From NCBI RefSeq assembly GCF_000709085.1, contig NZ_JFBD01000031.1:1-37679 (forward strand): a DNA stretch of 37,679 nt, given 5' to 3'. The notes under the pieces are model-generated. The model worked only from the letters and a program-made list of their open reading frames with translations, did no database searches and was not told the DNA's origin. Made by a program: the position numbers and the translations under genes. Of the stretch, positions 26,503 to 35,422 are shown in pieces (position 1 is the first letter of the stretch; each line of letters begins with the position of its first letter). The DNA is from Virgibacillus alimentarius (GTDB taxonomy: Bacteria > Bacillota > Bacilli > Bacillales > Amphibacillaceae).

Positions 26503-27501
26503 ATGATTAAAACGTTAAAATGGTTATCTGTAGTGTCAACTATTGGAATGATATTTATTTTACTCGGTGGCGCACTAGTTACGAAAACAGAATCTGGTGC
26601 GGGTTGTGGAAAAAGCTGGCCACTTTGTCATGGGCAATTTATACCTTCAGAAATAACAACTGAACTTGTTATAGAACTTAGTCATAGGTTAGTTTCTGGT
26701 ATTGTAGGAATATCAGTGCTGGCTTTGGCCTACCTATCCTGGAAACATATCGGGCATATTCGTGAAGTGAAATTATTATCATTTTTATCTGTTTTCTTTT
26801 TAGTATTACAAGGTTTAATTGGTGCAGCGGCAGTAATGTGGGGACAATCTGACTTTGTATTAGCTGCACATTTTGGTATATCGCTTATATCCTTTGCTGC
26901 AATATTCTTGCTTATGTTATTAATTTTTGAATTGGATAAAAAGCTTGATACCTCATCATTATTCATTCAAAAGAAACATAGGGTCGAAATCTATCTATTA
27001 ACAGCCTATACCATTATGGTTGTTTATACAGGAGCTCTGGTAAGACATGCAAAAGCGGAACTTGTTTGTGGAAATTGGCCTTTTTGCGTTAACAGTTTCC
27101 CATTTGGCATTAGCGATTATAGCTTTTCCCAATGGATACACATGGGACATCGCCTGGCGGCTGGATTACTTTTTATATGGACAGTTTCATTATTTATAAG
27201 AGTCATTAAACATTATAAGCATAACAAAGTTATGTTTTGGGGCTGGGTAACCATTGTATCGCTCATAAGTTTACAAGTGTTTTTTGGAGCCATGATTGTG
27301 TTTACCATGTTGAATCTAGGTATAGCGTTGCTTCATGCGTTTGTTATATCTTGTTACTTTGCTATGCTAAGCTATTTTATTATGCTTTCTACAAGAAGTG
27401 CTAAATATGAAAAAGAAAAAAGTATGGGGATTATCAATCAAAAGAATCCTGCAAAAACGAAACTTGACCCTATTGCATTTCAAGCCAATAAAAACAGGTA
27501 G
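26503..27501 (+). CDS. ctaA: Heme A synthase
   Basis: Converts heme O to heme A by oxidising the C8 methyl group; eight-helix membrane protein, 332 aa. All key residues are present: heme-ligand histidines H61, H123, H216 and H278, and the extracellular cysteine pairs C35/C42 and C189/C195. It is somewhat longer than B. subtilis CtaA (306), with a basic C-terminal tail of unknown use. GTGAGG precedes ATG 26503. It is divergent from ctaC and the ctaB remnant and ends in a terminator shared with pycA. CtaA usually works in complex with CtaB, so the loss of the neighbour is notable. Confidence 0.96.
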   Translation: MIKTLKWLSVVSTIGMIFILLGGALVTKTESGAGCGKSWPLCHGQFIPSEITTELVIELSHRLVSGIVGISVLALAYLSWKHIGHIREVKLLSFLSVFFLVLQGLIGAAAVMWGQSDFVLAAHFGISLISFAAIFLLMLLIFELDKKLDTSSLFIQKKHRVEIYLLTAYTIMVVYTGALVRHAKAELVCGNWPFCVNSFPFGISDYSFSQWIHMGHRLAAGLLFIWTVSLFIRVIKHYKHNKVMFWGWVTIVSLISLQVFFGAMIVFTMLNLGIALLHAFVISCYFAMLSYFIMLSTRSAKYEKEKSMGIINQKNPAKTKLDPIAFQANKNR

Positions 27502-27529
27502 TAGAATCACTTTCTACTACCTGTTTTTT
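27495..27529. terminator. Terminator between convergent ctaA and pycA
   Basis: CAGGTAGTAGAA / TTCTACTACCTG with a short loop and T6. The ctaA stop codon lies in the left arm, and the pycA stop is 14 bases further on. Confidence 0.85.
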
Positions 27530-27542
27530 GTACTATCTTAAC

Positions 27543-30500
27543 CTATTCAAATTCAATTAATAAGTCGTTTACTTCAATCGGATCTCCGTTATTAACATGG
27601 ATGTTCTTTATTACTCCTGCAAACGGCGCCTGAACCGTTGTTTCCATTTTCATTGCTTCTGTAATTAATAAGTGGTCCCCTTTTTGTACTCGGTCGCCTT
27701 TCTTGCATATTGCTTTGATAACAGTTCCTGGCATCGTTGCCCCAATATGCTTCTCATTATCAGCATCTGCTTTTGGCTTCGTTTCTATTTGTGATTTTAT
27801 ACTTTCATCTTTAACTACTACTTCCCTTGATTGTCCATTAAGTTCAAAGTAAACCACACGGGTTCCATCTAATTGTGGCTCAGAAATGGAAACTAATTTA
27901 ACAAATAACGTCTTCCCTTGCTCAATTTCCACTTCAATTTCTTCCCCTAATTCCATTCCGTAAAAGAATGTCGGTGTATTAAGTGTAGAAATATCGCCGT
28001 ATGAATCATAAAATTTATTATAATCCATAAAGACTTTCGGGTACAGGGCGCTAGCAATGATGTCGAAGCTAGTAACTTGACGATCAAGCGTTTTAAATAG
28101 CGTTTCTTTCAGTTGCGTAAAATCAATTGGATCCAGTAATTCCCCAGGACGAACTTTTATCGGTTCTTTCCCTTTTAAAATAATACGTTGAAGTTCTTGT
28201 GGGAAGCCTTGATATGGCTGTCCAATATATCCTTGGAAAAACTCAATAACAGATGCAGGGAAGTCGATGGATTCTCCGCGTTCATAGATATCATCTTCGG
28301 TTAAGTTATTTTGTACCATAAACAAAGCCATGTCCCCAACAACTTTCGATGACGGTGTTACCTTAACAATATCACCAAACATATCATTGACTTGACGGAA
28401 CATCGATTTTACTTCATTCCAGCGTTCTTCCAGTCCCACTGCTTTCGCTTGTTGCTGTAGATTACTATACTGTCCGCCAGGCATTTCATGCTCATATATT
28501 TCCGTATGTGGAGCATTCATACCACTTTCAAAGTCTTGATAGTATGCTCTTACTCCTTCCCAATACCTGGATAATTTTTCATAAGCGTTAATACTTACTT
28601 TTGGCTGACGCTTTTTTCCTTCCAGTGCATGATAGAGTGTTTGGGAACTTGGCTGTGATGTTAATCCAGCCATTGCTCCACAAGCTACGTCAACTGCATC
28701 CACTCCTGCATCAACGGCGCGTGTGTACGTTAAAATACCATTGCCGCTTGTATCATGCGTGTGCAAATGAACAGGGATATCTAGTGTTTCCTTTAAGCTT
28801 GATATTAATTGATATGCCGCTTCAGGTTTCATAAGACCCGCCATATCTTTAATTCCGAGTATATGTGCGCCAGATGCTTCGAGTTCTTTAGCTAAATTGG
28901 TATAATAAGCTAAATCATACTTCGATCTGCTAGAATCTAAAATATCTCCTGTATAACACATAGTAGCTTCTGCTATTTTATTATTATCTCTTACAGCTTG
29001 AATAGCTGGTCTCATACCATCTATCCAATTCAGACTATCGAAAATTCTAAAAACATCGATTCCAGCTTCCGCACTTTTTTCAACAAATTGATTAATCAAG
29101 TTATCCGGATAGTTTTTGTAGCCAACCGCATTGCTTGCTCGAAGCAGCATTTGCAAAAGTACATTTGGCATTTTTTCCCGCATTTTTAACAATCTTTCCC
29201 ATGGATCTTCCTTTAAAAAGCGATAAGCTACATCAAACGTAGCTCCTCCCCACATTTCTACTGAAAAAAGATTAGGTAGTAAACGCGCAGTAGGTTCAGC
29301 TATTTTAAGCAAATCTTTTGTACGTACTCTTGTAGCTAAGAGTGATTGATGTGCATCTCGAAATGTGGTATCTGTAAGCATTACTTCATTTTGCTCTTTC
29401 AGCCATTTTGCCAATCCGTCAGGCCCATGCTGTTCTAATATTTGCTTCGTTCCTGCTGGGATTTCTTCGGATTGTGAAATCTTAGGAACTTGCGGTGTTA
29501 AAAATGTAGGCTTCTTCTTTTTCTTAATGCCATCAAATCCGTTTATGGTTGTGTTTGCAATATACGTGAGCATTTTTGTTCCGCGGTCTTTCCTTTTTGG
29601 AAAAACAAATAATTCAGGTGTCTGATCAATAAATGTTGTATTGTATTCTCCTGACATAAATTGTTCATGAAGAATAACATTTTCTAGAAACGGTATATTC
29701 GTTTTGATTCCGCGAATACGAAATTCTTTTAAGTTTCGAACCATTTTACTAGCAGCTTGGTCAAATGTTAATGCCCATGTAGAAACCTTTACAAGCAACG
29801 AATCATAGTATGGTGAAATAACCGAACCTTGGTAGCCGTTTCCAGCATCTAATCGTACTCCAAAGCCTCCACCTGTGCGGTAAGCCATAATTTTACCAGT
29901 ATCGGGCATAAAATTATTTAATGGATCCTCTGTTGTTACCCTTGATTGTATCGCATACCCAATACAGGAGATATCATCTTGCTGCGGGATACCTACTAAT
30001 GGGTCATGTATATTTAATCCATCTGCAATTTTAATTTGCGTTTGTACAATGTCGACACCGGTAATCATTTCCGTGATTGTATGCTCAACTTGAACTCTCG
30101 GGTTAACTTCAATAAAGTAAAATGTATCTTCACTTACTAAGAATTCCACTGTACCAGCGTTGATGTACTCAACATTTTTCATTAGTTCAACGGCGGCATT
30201 ACAAATATCCATTCGAAGTTCTTCTGATAAAGAGACACTTGGTGCAACTTCTACTACTTTTTGATGTCTTCTTTGCACAGAACAATCTCTTTCAAATAAA
30301 TGAACAATATTCCCTTGTTTATCACCCATAATTTGTACTTCAATATGTTTTGGATTTTCAATTAGCTTCTCTACATAAACTTCATCATTACCAAATGCTG
30401 CTTTTGCCTCCGACTTAGCACGTTCATAAGCTTCCTTAAGTCCTTTTTCACTGCGGACAATACGCATCCCGCGTCCGCCACCGCCGAGAGAGGCTTTTAT

Positions 30501-30986
30501 AATAATTGGGTATCCATGTTCTCTTCCGAATGCTTCTACTTCTGAAAGAGACGATACTGGTCCATCCGAACCTGGGATAACAGGAAGTCCGGCATTTACA
30601 GCCTGTGTACGTGCTTTCACTTTATCGCCAAACATATTTAAGTGCTCACTCGTAGGACCGATGAATATAATCCCTTCCTCTTCACAGCGTTTGGCAAAAT
30701 GTATATTTTCTGATAGAAACCCATAGCCTGGATGGATTGCATCAACGCCTACATTTTTAGCAAGCTCAATAATACCTTCAATATCTAAATAAGCGTCAAT
30801 CGGCTTTTTATCTTCCCCTATTAAATAAGATTCATCTGCTTTATAGCGGTGATAAGATCCTGTATCTTCTTTTGAGTAAATTGCCACAGTACGTATATTG
30901 AGCTCTGTACAAGCCCGAAACACTCGTATTGCAATTTCTCCCCGATTTGCAACTAATACTTTCTGAATTTGATTTAACTTGACCAT
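27543..30986 (-). CDS. pycA: Pyruvate carboxylase
   Basis: Biotin-dependent carboxylation of pyruvate to oxaloacetate, which refills the TCA cycle. 1147 aa, almost identical in length to B. subtilis PycA (1148). Domains in order: biotin carboxylase (about 1-455, with VLVANRGEIAIRVFRAC and the ATP loop KASLGGGGRGMR), carboxyltransferase (about 530-800, LTDTTFRDAHQSLLATR), the PC linker region, and the C-terminal biotinyl domain with biotinylated K1113 in EAMKMET. ATG 30986 follows GAGGAGG and lies 13 bases inside the end of ftsW, so translation may be coupled. The ftsW-pycA order is conserved. Confidence 0.97.
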   Translation of the reverse strand: MVKLNQIQKVLVANRGEIAIRVFRACTELNIRTVAIYSKEDTGSYHRYKADESYLIGEDKKPIDAYLDIEGIIELAKNVGVDAIHPGYGFLSENIHFAKRCEEEGIIFIGPTSEHLNMFGDKVKARTQAVNAGLPVIPGSDGPVSSLSEVEAFGREHGYPIIIKASLGGGGRGMRIVRSEKGLKEAYERAKSEAKAAFGNDEVYVEKLIENPKHIEVQIMGDKQGNIVHLFERDCSVQRRHQKVVEVAPSVSLSEELRMDICNAAVELMKNVEYINAGTVEFLVSEDTFYFIEVNPRVQVEHTITEMITGVDIVQTQIKIADGLNIHDPLVGIPQQDDISCIGYAIQSRVTTEDPLNNFMPDTGKIMAYRTGGGFGVRLDAGNGYQGSVISPYYDSLLVKVSTWALTFDQAASKMVRNLKEFRIRGIKTNIPFLENVILHEQFMSGEYNTTFIDQTPELFVFPKRKDRGTKMLTYIANTTINGFDGIKKKKKPTFLTPQVPKISQSEEIPAGTKQILEQHGPDGLAKWLKEQNEVMLTDTTFRDAHQSLLATRVRTKDLLKIAEPTARLLPNLFSVEMWGGATFDVAYRFLKEDPWERLLKMREKMPNVLLQMLLRASNAVGYKNYPDNLINQFVEKSAEAGIDVFRIFDSLNWIDGMRPAIQAVRDNNKIAEATMCYTGDILDSSRSKYDLAYYTNLAKELEASGAHILGIKDMAGLMKPEAAYQLISSLKETLDIPVHLHTHDTSGNGILTYTRAVDAGVDAVDVACGAMAGLTSQPSSQTLYHALEGKKRQPKVSINAYEKLSRYWEGVRAYYQDFESGMNAPHTEIYEHEMPGGQYSNLQQQAKAVGLEERWNEVKSMFRQVNDMFGDIVKVTPSSKVVGDMALFMVQNNLTEDDIYERGESIDFPASVIEFFQGYIGQPYQGFPQELQRIILKGKEPIKVRPGELLDPIDFTQLKETLFKTLDRQVTSFDIIASALYPKVFMDYNKFYDSYGDISTLNTPTFFYGMELGEEIEVEIEQGKTLFVKLVSISEPQLDGTRVVYFELNGQSREVVVKDESIKSQIETKPKADADNEKHIGATMPGTVIKAICKKGDRVQKGDHLLITEAMKMETTVQAPFAGVIKNIHVNNGDPIEVNDLLIEFE

Positions 30987-32170
30987 GGTCTTCCTCCTCT
31001 ATAATTAAGTACATTTTTCTCTAATCCGGGTTGTTCTTTGACTGTTTCTGGCTGTTGTCTTTCTTCATTCACTGATTTAGCAATGTTATTTAAAATTCCC
31101 ATTGAAATTAGCAGTATTAACAGTGAAGATCCTCCGTAACTGATGAATGGTAGTGTTACACCAGTAATCGGAAGCACGCCGCTGATAGCGCCCAAATTAA
31201 TAAATGCTTGTATACCTACCATTGAGGAAATTCCAATGGCTAATAGTGCACCGAAACTATCTTTGCATTTGTTAGCGATAAAAAGCCCTCGAAGAACAAT
31301 TGTTGCTAGCATACCAATAACAATTACAACACCAACAAATCCCAATTCTTCAGAGATAATCGCCATGATAAAGTCGGTATGAGCTTCCATGAGATAACCA
31401 AGTTTTTGTACGCTTTGCCCCAACCCCTCTCCTGTTAAGCCTCCAACACCAATTGCTATGTAAGATTGTATCAAATGATAACCACCTGTTTCTGGGGCTT
31501 CAAACGGCTCATACGCGCCCGTGAAACGGTCAATTCTTGTATCGGTTACCATATTTGGTAAGGCGATCGCTAACACAATTAATCCAATGGCCACAAGAAT
31601 GAATAAATGTTTAAAACGTATTCCTGAGCTGAAAATAATCGTGCATGCAATTAAAAAGATGATAAATGCTGTTCCTATGTCTGGTTGTAAGACAATAAGC
31701 CCTAGCATCAAACCTGTTAAAATTAATGGCGGCAGGACACCCTTATTAAATTCGTCGATATAGGATTGCTTTTTTGAATACACTGATGCCAGATACATAA
31801 TAAGACCTAATTTTGCAAACTCTGCAGGCTGCAGATGAATCGGTCCCAGCTGAAACCAAGACTTGGCATTATTTCGAACTTCACCAAAGAGCAATACTCC
31901 CACCAATAAAACTATAATAACTAAAATAATAGGCTTGATTAACCTTTGATAGTATTTATAAGGAAATAGTGCACAAAAAGCAAATCCAACTAGACCGAGC
32001 ATAAACCATTGCAATTGTTTAAAAAGATAATGGGTGCTTTCAAAACCTTCTACAACTGCTGATACCATACTAGCGCTATAGATCATGACCGTGCCAAAAG
32101 CCGTTAAAAGGATAGGAGTTATGATCAACGTAAAATCATAATCTTTTAATTTCTTCATCATCTTCATCAT
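30974..32170 (-). CDS. ftsW: FtsW, septal peptidoglycan polymerase (SEDS family)
   Basis: SEDS-family glycosyltransferase of 398 aa with ten predicted helices, acting with Pbp2B at the septum. Family blocks: LYPYKYYQ-like FPYKYYQRL after helix 2, LQPAEFAKL, EAHTDFIMAIISEELGFVG and the C-terminal PFISYGGSSLLILLISMGILNN. ATG 32170 lies 7 bases after GGGGAG; the frame extends to 32245 without a ribosome site. FtsW rather than RodA or SpoVE is indicated by its place directly upstream of pycA, as in B. subtilis. Its stop codon lies 13 bases inside pycA. Confidence 0.92.
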   Translation of the reverse strand: MMKMMKKLKDYDFTLIITPILLTAFGTVMIYSASMVSAVVEGFESTHYLFKQLQWFMLGLVGFAFCALFPYKYYQRLIKPIILVIIVLLVGVLLFGEVRNNAKSWFQLGPIHLQPAEFAKLGLIMYLASVYSKKQSYIDEFNKGVLPPLILTGLMLGLIVLQPDIGTAFIIFLIACTIIFSSGIRFKHLFILVAIGLIVLAIALPNMVTDTRIDRFTGAYEPFEAPETGGYHLIQSYIAIGVGGLTGEGLGQSVQKLGYLMEAHTDFIMAIISEELGFVGVVIVIGMLATIVLRGLFIANKCKDSFGALLAIGISSMVGIQAFINLGAISGVLPITGVTLPFISYGGSSLLILLISMGILNNIAKSVNEERQQPETVKEQPGLEKNVLNYRGGRPWSS

Positions 32171-32307
32171 CTTACTTCTCCCCACCATATTTATTTCGCC
32201 TGTAAAGATGAAAAGAAATTTTTGATAGTATATCATATTTTGCAAAATTGCGTAACTAATTGCAAAAATCCCTCATCTTTTTTTATGCTTTTTAGCTATT
32301 TTTAAAC

Positions 32308-32344
32308 AAAAAAACCTTGCCAAATGTTATGTCGGCAAAGTTTT
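32308..32344 (-). terminator. Terminator after ylaN
   Basis: On the minus strand AACTTTGCC / GGCAAGGTT with a 12-base loop, followed by a T-run. It separates ylaN from ftsW. Confidence 0.75.
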
Positions 32345-32383
32345 GCTAAGAGGTTTGTTAACCTAACACATGAACACAAAAGT

Positions 32384-32668
32384 TTATTTTGAATTTTGCG
32401 CTGCTTCATGTAGTATATTGAGTTGCCTCTCTAAATTTTCGAGAAGTGCTTTACCTTCATTTTCGCTGATTAAATTCAAACGGATTGCAAAATCAATTTC
32501 TCTTGACAGTCCAAACATTTGCGTGTCCAAAACCTCTTCATATAAAGGGCATTGCGGCATTGTTAAATTTGTAATTTGAACTTCTATAAGACGTAAAATT
32601 TTATCAGCATCTGCCTTAAGAAGGGCATAGGCTTTTTCACGATGATCTATTGTCATCTCTGGCATCAC
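32384..32668 (-). CDS. ylaN: UPF0358 family protein YlaN
   Basis: Small helical cytoplasmic protein of 94 aa, essential in B. subtilis unless iron is supplied; family members have been linked to iron homeostasis and Fur. The conserved core [38 protein letters not shown] (quoted in two parts) identifies it. GGAGGGG precedes both GTG 32668 (7 bases) and ATG 32665 (10 bases); either may be used. It lies upstream of ftsW behind a terminator, in the conserved ylaN-ftsW-pycA order. Confidence 0.92.
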   Translation of the reverse strand: MMPEMTIDHREKAYALLKADADKILRLIEVQITNLTMPQCPLYEEVLDTQMFGLSREIDFAIRLNLISENEGKALLENLERQLNILHEAAQNSK

Positions 32669-32860
32669 TTAGTATCCCCTCCACATAAAAGACGTTCTAC
32701 TATCTTTATACTATCGTTTGAGAGTGAAAAATGCAAACAAAATTACAGTTATTAATCATTTTTTATACGAGAATCGTTTAACCAATCTCTATTTTAAAAC
32801 TCGTGAAAAATAACTTTATATCTGCTATCCTTAATAAAGGAAATATAGAGAGGTGAAAAA

Positions 32861-33355
32861 ATGATTATACAATTGACTGGAAATGTTACATATCCTATTA
32901 CACTAGATCCGACTGTATGGATTTTTGATGATAGAAAAATTTTACTTGAGGATGCATTTTCCAAAAATAAAACGGACATTGAATCTGTAGAGGCTGATGA
33001 ATTAGAAAAGGCTGCCGAAAGATGGAGCAGAGAAATTTATCAGCAAAAAATCAAACCGCCAATTAATAAAAGTATTTCACGATTAGAAGGAAAAAAAATC
33101 CTAACAAATTCTTATGTGATGCCAATTAATGACTTTATTAATCACGCAGAGGTTAAACCAGATGCAAAAAATGCTACATTAGTTACAAAAAATGAGGAAG
33201 TGAACATCTCACTTGATGAACTAAGAAATTGCTACTTAATGTTTGCATATAATGGGAAACCCCTAAAAGAGGATGGACCTGTCTACTTCTATTACGGGGA
33301 TGGGTCAAATAAAGATGCTCCAATAAAGGAAGTCCAAAAAATTATTGTGAATTAA
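32861..33355 (+). CDS. ylaL: YlaL-like protein of unknown function
   Basis: Soluble protein of 164 aa. The start MIIQLTGNVTYPITLDPTVW and the motif WIFDDRKI match the YlaL family of Bacillaceae. Some databases label relatives as peptidyl-prolyl isomerase, but I see no such domain. The C-terminal part (VYFYYGDGSNKDAPIKEVQ) is also conserved-looking. AGAGAGGTG precedes ATG 32861, and a strong terminator follows. It is divergent from ylaN. The adjacent ylaM and ylaK of B. subtilis are missing here. Confidence 0.75.
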   Translation: MIIQLTGNVTYPITLDPTVWIFDDRKILLEDAFSKNKTDIESVEADELEKAAERWSREIYQQKIKPPINKSISRLEGKKILTNSYVMPINDFINHAEVKPDAKNATLVTKNEEVNISLDELRNCYLMFAYNGKPLKEDGPVYFYYGDGSNKDAPIKEVQKIIVN

Positions 33356-33361
33356 TGTTTT

Positions 33362-33403
33362 AAAAAGAGCTGCTACAATAAAAAAATTGTAGCAGCTCTT
33401 TTT
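33362..33403 (+). terminator. Terminator after ylaL
   Basis: AAAAAGAGCTGCTACAAT / ATTGTAGCAGCTCTTTTT, an 18-bp perfect stem with a 6-base loop, 6 bases after the stop. Confidence 0.92.
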
Positions 33404-33477
33404 GTATAAATTAGCTTAATTTAACCAAAATATATAGAAAGATTGCATTCTTTTTTTAGTTAAAGGAGGGTTGTAAA

Positions 33478-34077
33478 ATGCATTTACGGACCACTTTATT
33501 TTTACTGATTAGCTTACTAATAATAACCGGGTGTCAGAAAACAAAAGATGATGCTCTGCCTGAAACAGATAATCAAGATAGGTTTGTTCAAGTTGAAAAT
33601 ACAGACCAAGAAGAAAAAAATAATATGAGTAATGAACAAATCGCTAATCATTTAGCAAATGTTGCAAGTGATGTGCCAAACGTTGAAGATGCAGCAGCCG
33701 TTGTAGCAGGTCCATATGCTGTTGTTGGAATTGATGTCGACCGAAAATCAAACCGTTCGAGAGTAGGCACTATTAAATATTCCGTAACAGAAGCCTTACA
33801 ACAAGATCGATATGGGAAAACAGCTGTTGTAGTGGCAGATGCTGACGGAACGGAAAGAATTCGCGGTATGGCTGATAAAATACAACAAGGATATCCTGTA
33901 CAAGGGATTATGGATGAACTATCGGCAATTGTAGGCAGATATATGCCTGACTTTCCTACTAATGATAATAAGCCACGGGATCCTGATCAAAACAAAGATG
34001 TTATTCCAAACAAAGATGAAGACAAATTAGACGAAATCGAAGAAGAACAATCGAATGAACATAAAGAGAACAAATAA
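33478..34077 (+). CDS. ylaJ: YhcN/YlaJ family sporulation lipoprotein
   Basis: Lipoprotein of 199 aa. The signal peptide ends in the lipobox I-T-G-C19, so it should be anchored on the outer face of the membrane or forespore. The central domain (about 50-165) has the YhcN/YlaJ pattern: VAGPYAVVGIDVDRKSNRSR, VGTIKYSVTEALQQDRYGK and AVVVADADGTERIRGMADKI. The C-terminal 35 residues are a charged Asp/Glu/Lys tail, probably disordered. In B. subtilis, family members are found in spores and affect germination or outgrowth. AAAGGAGG precedes ATG 33478. Confidence 0.88.
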   Translation: MHLRTTLFLLISLLIITGCQKTKDDALPETDNQDRFVQVENTDQEEKNNMSNEQIANHLANVASDVPNVEDAAAVVAGPYAVVGIDVDRKSNRSRVGTIKYSVTEALQQDRYGKTAVVVADADGTERIRGMADKIQQGYPVQGIMDELSAIVGRYMPDFPTNDNKPRDPDQNKDVIPNKDEDKLDEIEEEQSNEHKENK

Positions 34078-34124
34078 AGAAAAAAGATGTTTCCAGTGTG
34101 AAAAGGAAACATCTTTTTTCTTTT
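34076..34124. terminator. Bidirectional terminator after ylaJ
   Basis: AAAGAAAAAAGATGTTTCC / GGAAACATCTTTTTTCTTT with a 10-base loop between convergent ylaJ and the 34123-34422 gene. Confidence 0.9.
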
Positions 34125-34422
34125 ACTTATTATTTTCTTTTACGGCAATATTTTCTTTTACTTCGTTATAATAATTAACACCAAACTGAGAACCTTCGGA
34201 AACCATTTTAGCATTTTGCAGTTGTGCCAAATCTTGGTTATTGGTTTGATCTGGCCGCCCAGCATCTTCTAAAGTGCTACCTAAACTGAATTCATTCGTG
34301 TTTTTCACACTTTTAAGTAAGGATTTTAGATTAGTCTTCAGCTTCTGTCTATTTTTTTTATTTATTAATAAATAACCTGCTGCACTTGCTCCTATTGCGG
34401 ATAATAGATAACGTTTCTTCAT
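34123..34422 (-). CDS. Small protein with one membrane helix, unrecognised
   Basis: 99 aa. The N-terminus has a single hydrophobic segment (YLLSAIGASAAGYLLI, residues 5-20) followed by a strongly basic stretch (KKNRQKLKTNLKSLLK). A soluble tail contains LEDAGRPDQ and NAKMVSEGSQFGVNYYNE. I do not recognise a named family. The tail looks like a conserved motif rather than random sequence. AAGGACGG precedes ATG 34422 and a terminator follows, so it is a believable gene. It lies between spore-related ylaJ and ylaI, which hints at sporulation but proves nothing. Confidence 0.7.
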   Translation of the reverse strand: MKKRYLLSAIGASAAGYLLINKKNRQKLKTNLKSLLKSVKNTNEFSLGSTLEDAGRPDQTNNQDLAQLQNAKMVSEGSQFGVNYYNEVKENIAVKENNK

Positions 34423-34552
34423 AAAGTCGTCCGTCCTTTCCCTTTACCATTTACTTTTATATTTCCCCATTACCCGTTTTATAAAACATGATATACATGC
34501 TTTATTCAGATATGTTATAGTATTAACAGCATCTTCCGTTTGAGGTGACAAT

Positions 34553-34756
34553 ATGAAAGTAAAATGTGTTTTATGTGACACGATTGAAGAACTAGAAAAC
34601 AGTTCATTACACGCAAAAAGGCTTCGAAACAGTAAGCTGCGAATGTATTTATGCAATTCTTGCTATGAACGAATCGCTCAAAGAACCAAAGAACGCCACG
34701 AGACTGGAAATTTTCATTTGTACAAAGAAAACAAACAAGATGATGACATTATATAA
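34553..34756 (+). CDS. ylaI: YlaI, small zinc-ribbon protein (DUF2197)
   Basis: Protein of 67 aa and unknown function. Two CxxC pairs, C5-VL-C8 and C34-NS-C37, form a probable zinc ribbon. The remainder is charged and helical (LHAKRLRNSKLRMYL, YERIAQRTKERHETG), matching the YlaI family in length and pattern. GAGGTGACAAT precedes ATG 34553. It is convergent with ylaH, sharing a terminator. The order ylaJ-ylaI-ylaH matches B. subtilis. Confidence 0.88.
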   Translation: MKVKCVLCDTIEELENSSLHAKRLRNSKLRMYLCNSCYERIAQRTKERHETGNFHLYKENKQDDDII

Positions 34757-34789
34757 AAAAATCCCTATCAATCGTTGATGGGGATTTTT
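34755..34789. terminator. Terminator between convergent ylaI and ylaH
   Basis: AAAAATCCCTATCAA / TTGATGGGGATTTTT with a 3-base loop; flanking A- and T-runs allow both directions. Confidence 0.85.
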
Positions 34790-34792
34790 GCC

Positions 34793-35131
34793 TTATTGTG
34801 TATTCGCTTTTCGTTTTCTCTCCCTATGGAGCCGGAATCGATAAATTCCTAATACGATCGAAATGATAATCAAACTTTCTGTAATCGGTAGTTCGGCAAT
34901 ACTGCTGAAAAGAGTGATAATAAAAACGCCAACCACAAGCATGATATATACAAATATGCTTTTTAAAAGCGGCAATTTTCGGGCAAATCCTAATTTATAT
35001 GCTATAATTCCAAATATTAAATTCAATACATAAAAGATGTTAAATGTATTTTCCGTACCATAGTTTTCAACAATATAATCAAAAAGAATACTAAAATTTG
35101 AACCCATTCGTCTCCCCCATTGACTAAACAT
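34793..35131 (-). CDS. ylaH: YlaH-like membrane protein
   Basis: Membrane protein of 112 aa with about three helices (NIFYVLNLIFGIIAYKLGFA, LLKSIFVYIMLVVGVFIITL and SLIIISIVLGIYRF) and a basic C-terminal tail (RLHRERKRK). The YlaH family is of unknown function. Recognition rests on the pattern around GFARKLPLLKSI and on position beside ylaI. The start may be ATG 35131 or the ATG at 35104 (MGSNFSILFDYI); there is no strong ribosome site for either. The typA gene that lies between ylaH and ylaF in B. subtilis is absent. Confidence 0.82.
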   Translation of the reverse strand: MFSQWGRRMGSNFSILFDYIVENYGTENTFNIFYVLNLIFGIIAYKLGFARKLPLLKSIFVYIMLVVGVFIITLFSSIAELPITESLIIISIVLGIYRFRLHRERKRKANTQ

Positions 35132-35193
35132 AATCTTTCCATTCCTATCATACTAAATCTTGCTTACCTATGCTAGTTAAAGATATGTCAATT

Positions 35194-35222
35194 TTGTATA
35201 AAAAAATAAAATGGTATATACT
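35194..35222 (+). promoter_or_regulatory. Sigma-A promoter of ylaF
   Basis: TTGTAT (35194-35199), 17-bp spacer, TATACT (35217-35222), 29 bases before ATG 35252. Confidence 0.65.
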
Positions 35223-35251
35223 ATTCACTGTTAGAAAATAGAGGTGACATT

Positions 35252-35422
35252 ATGAAAAAAATTAATGTTCCCATGCTATTGTTAGCTACTTTAGTAATAT
35301 TAATGTTTGTAGCAGTTGGTGTTGCGATCGCTTTTCGTAATATCTGGCTCGTTCTATTATTCTTACTATTAGGTTTTGCAATAATGGGATTTGGATTATC
35401 TTTAAAGAAAAAGAAAAAGTGA
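35252..35422 (+). CDS. ylaF: YlaF family small membrane protein
   Basis: 56 aa with two membrane helices (MLLLATLVILMFVAVGVAIA and WLVLLFLLLGFAIMGFGL) and a poly-lysine C-terminus. The start MKKIN, the GVAIAFRN turn and the final lysines match the YlaF family of Bacillaceae (62 aa in B. subtilis). Function unknown. GAGGTGACATT gives an ideal ribosome site, and a good promoter lies upstream. Its stop codon sits in the left arm of the hairpin shared with suhB. Confidence 0.85.
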   Translation: MKKINVPMLLLATLVILMFVAVGVAIAFRNIWLVLLFLLLGFAIMGFGLSLKKKKK

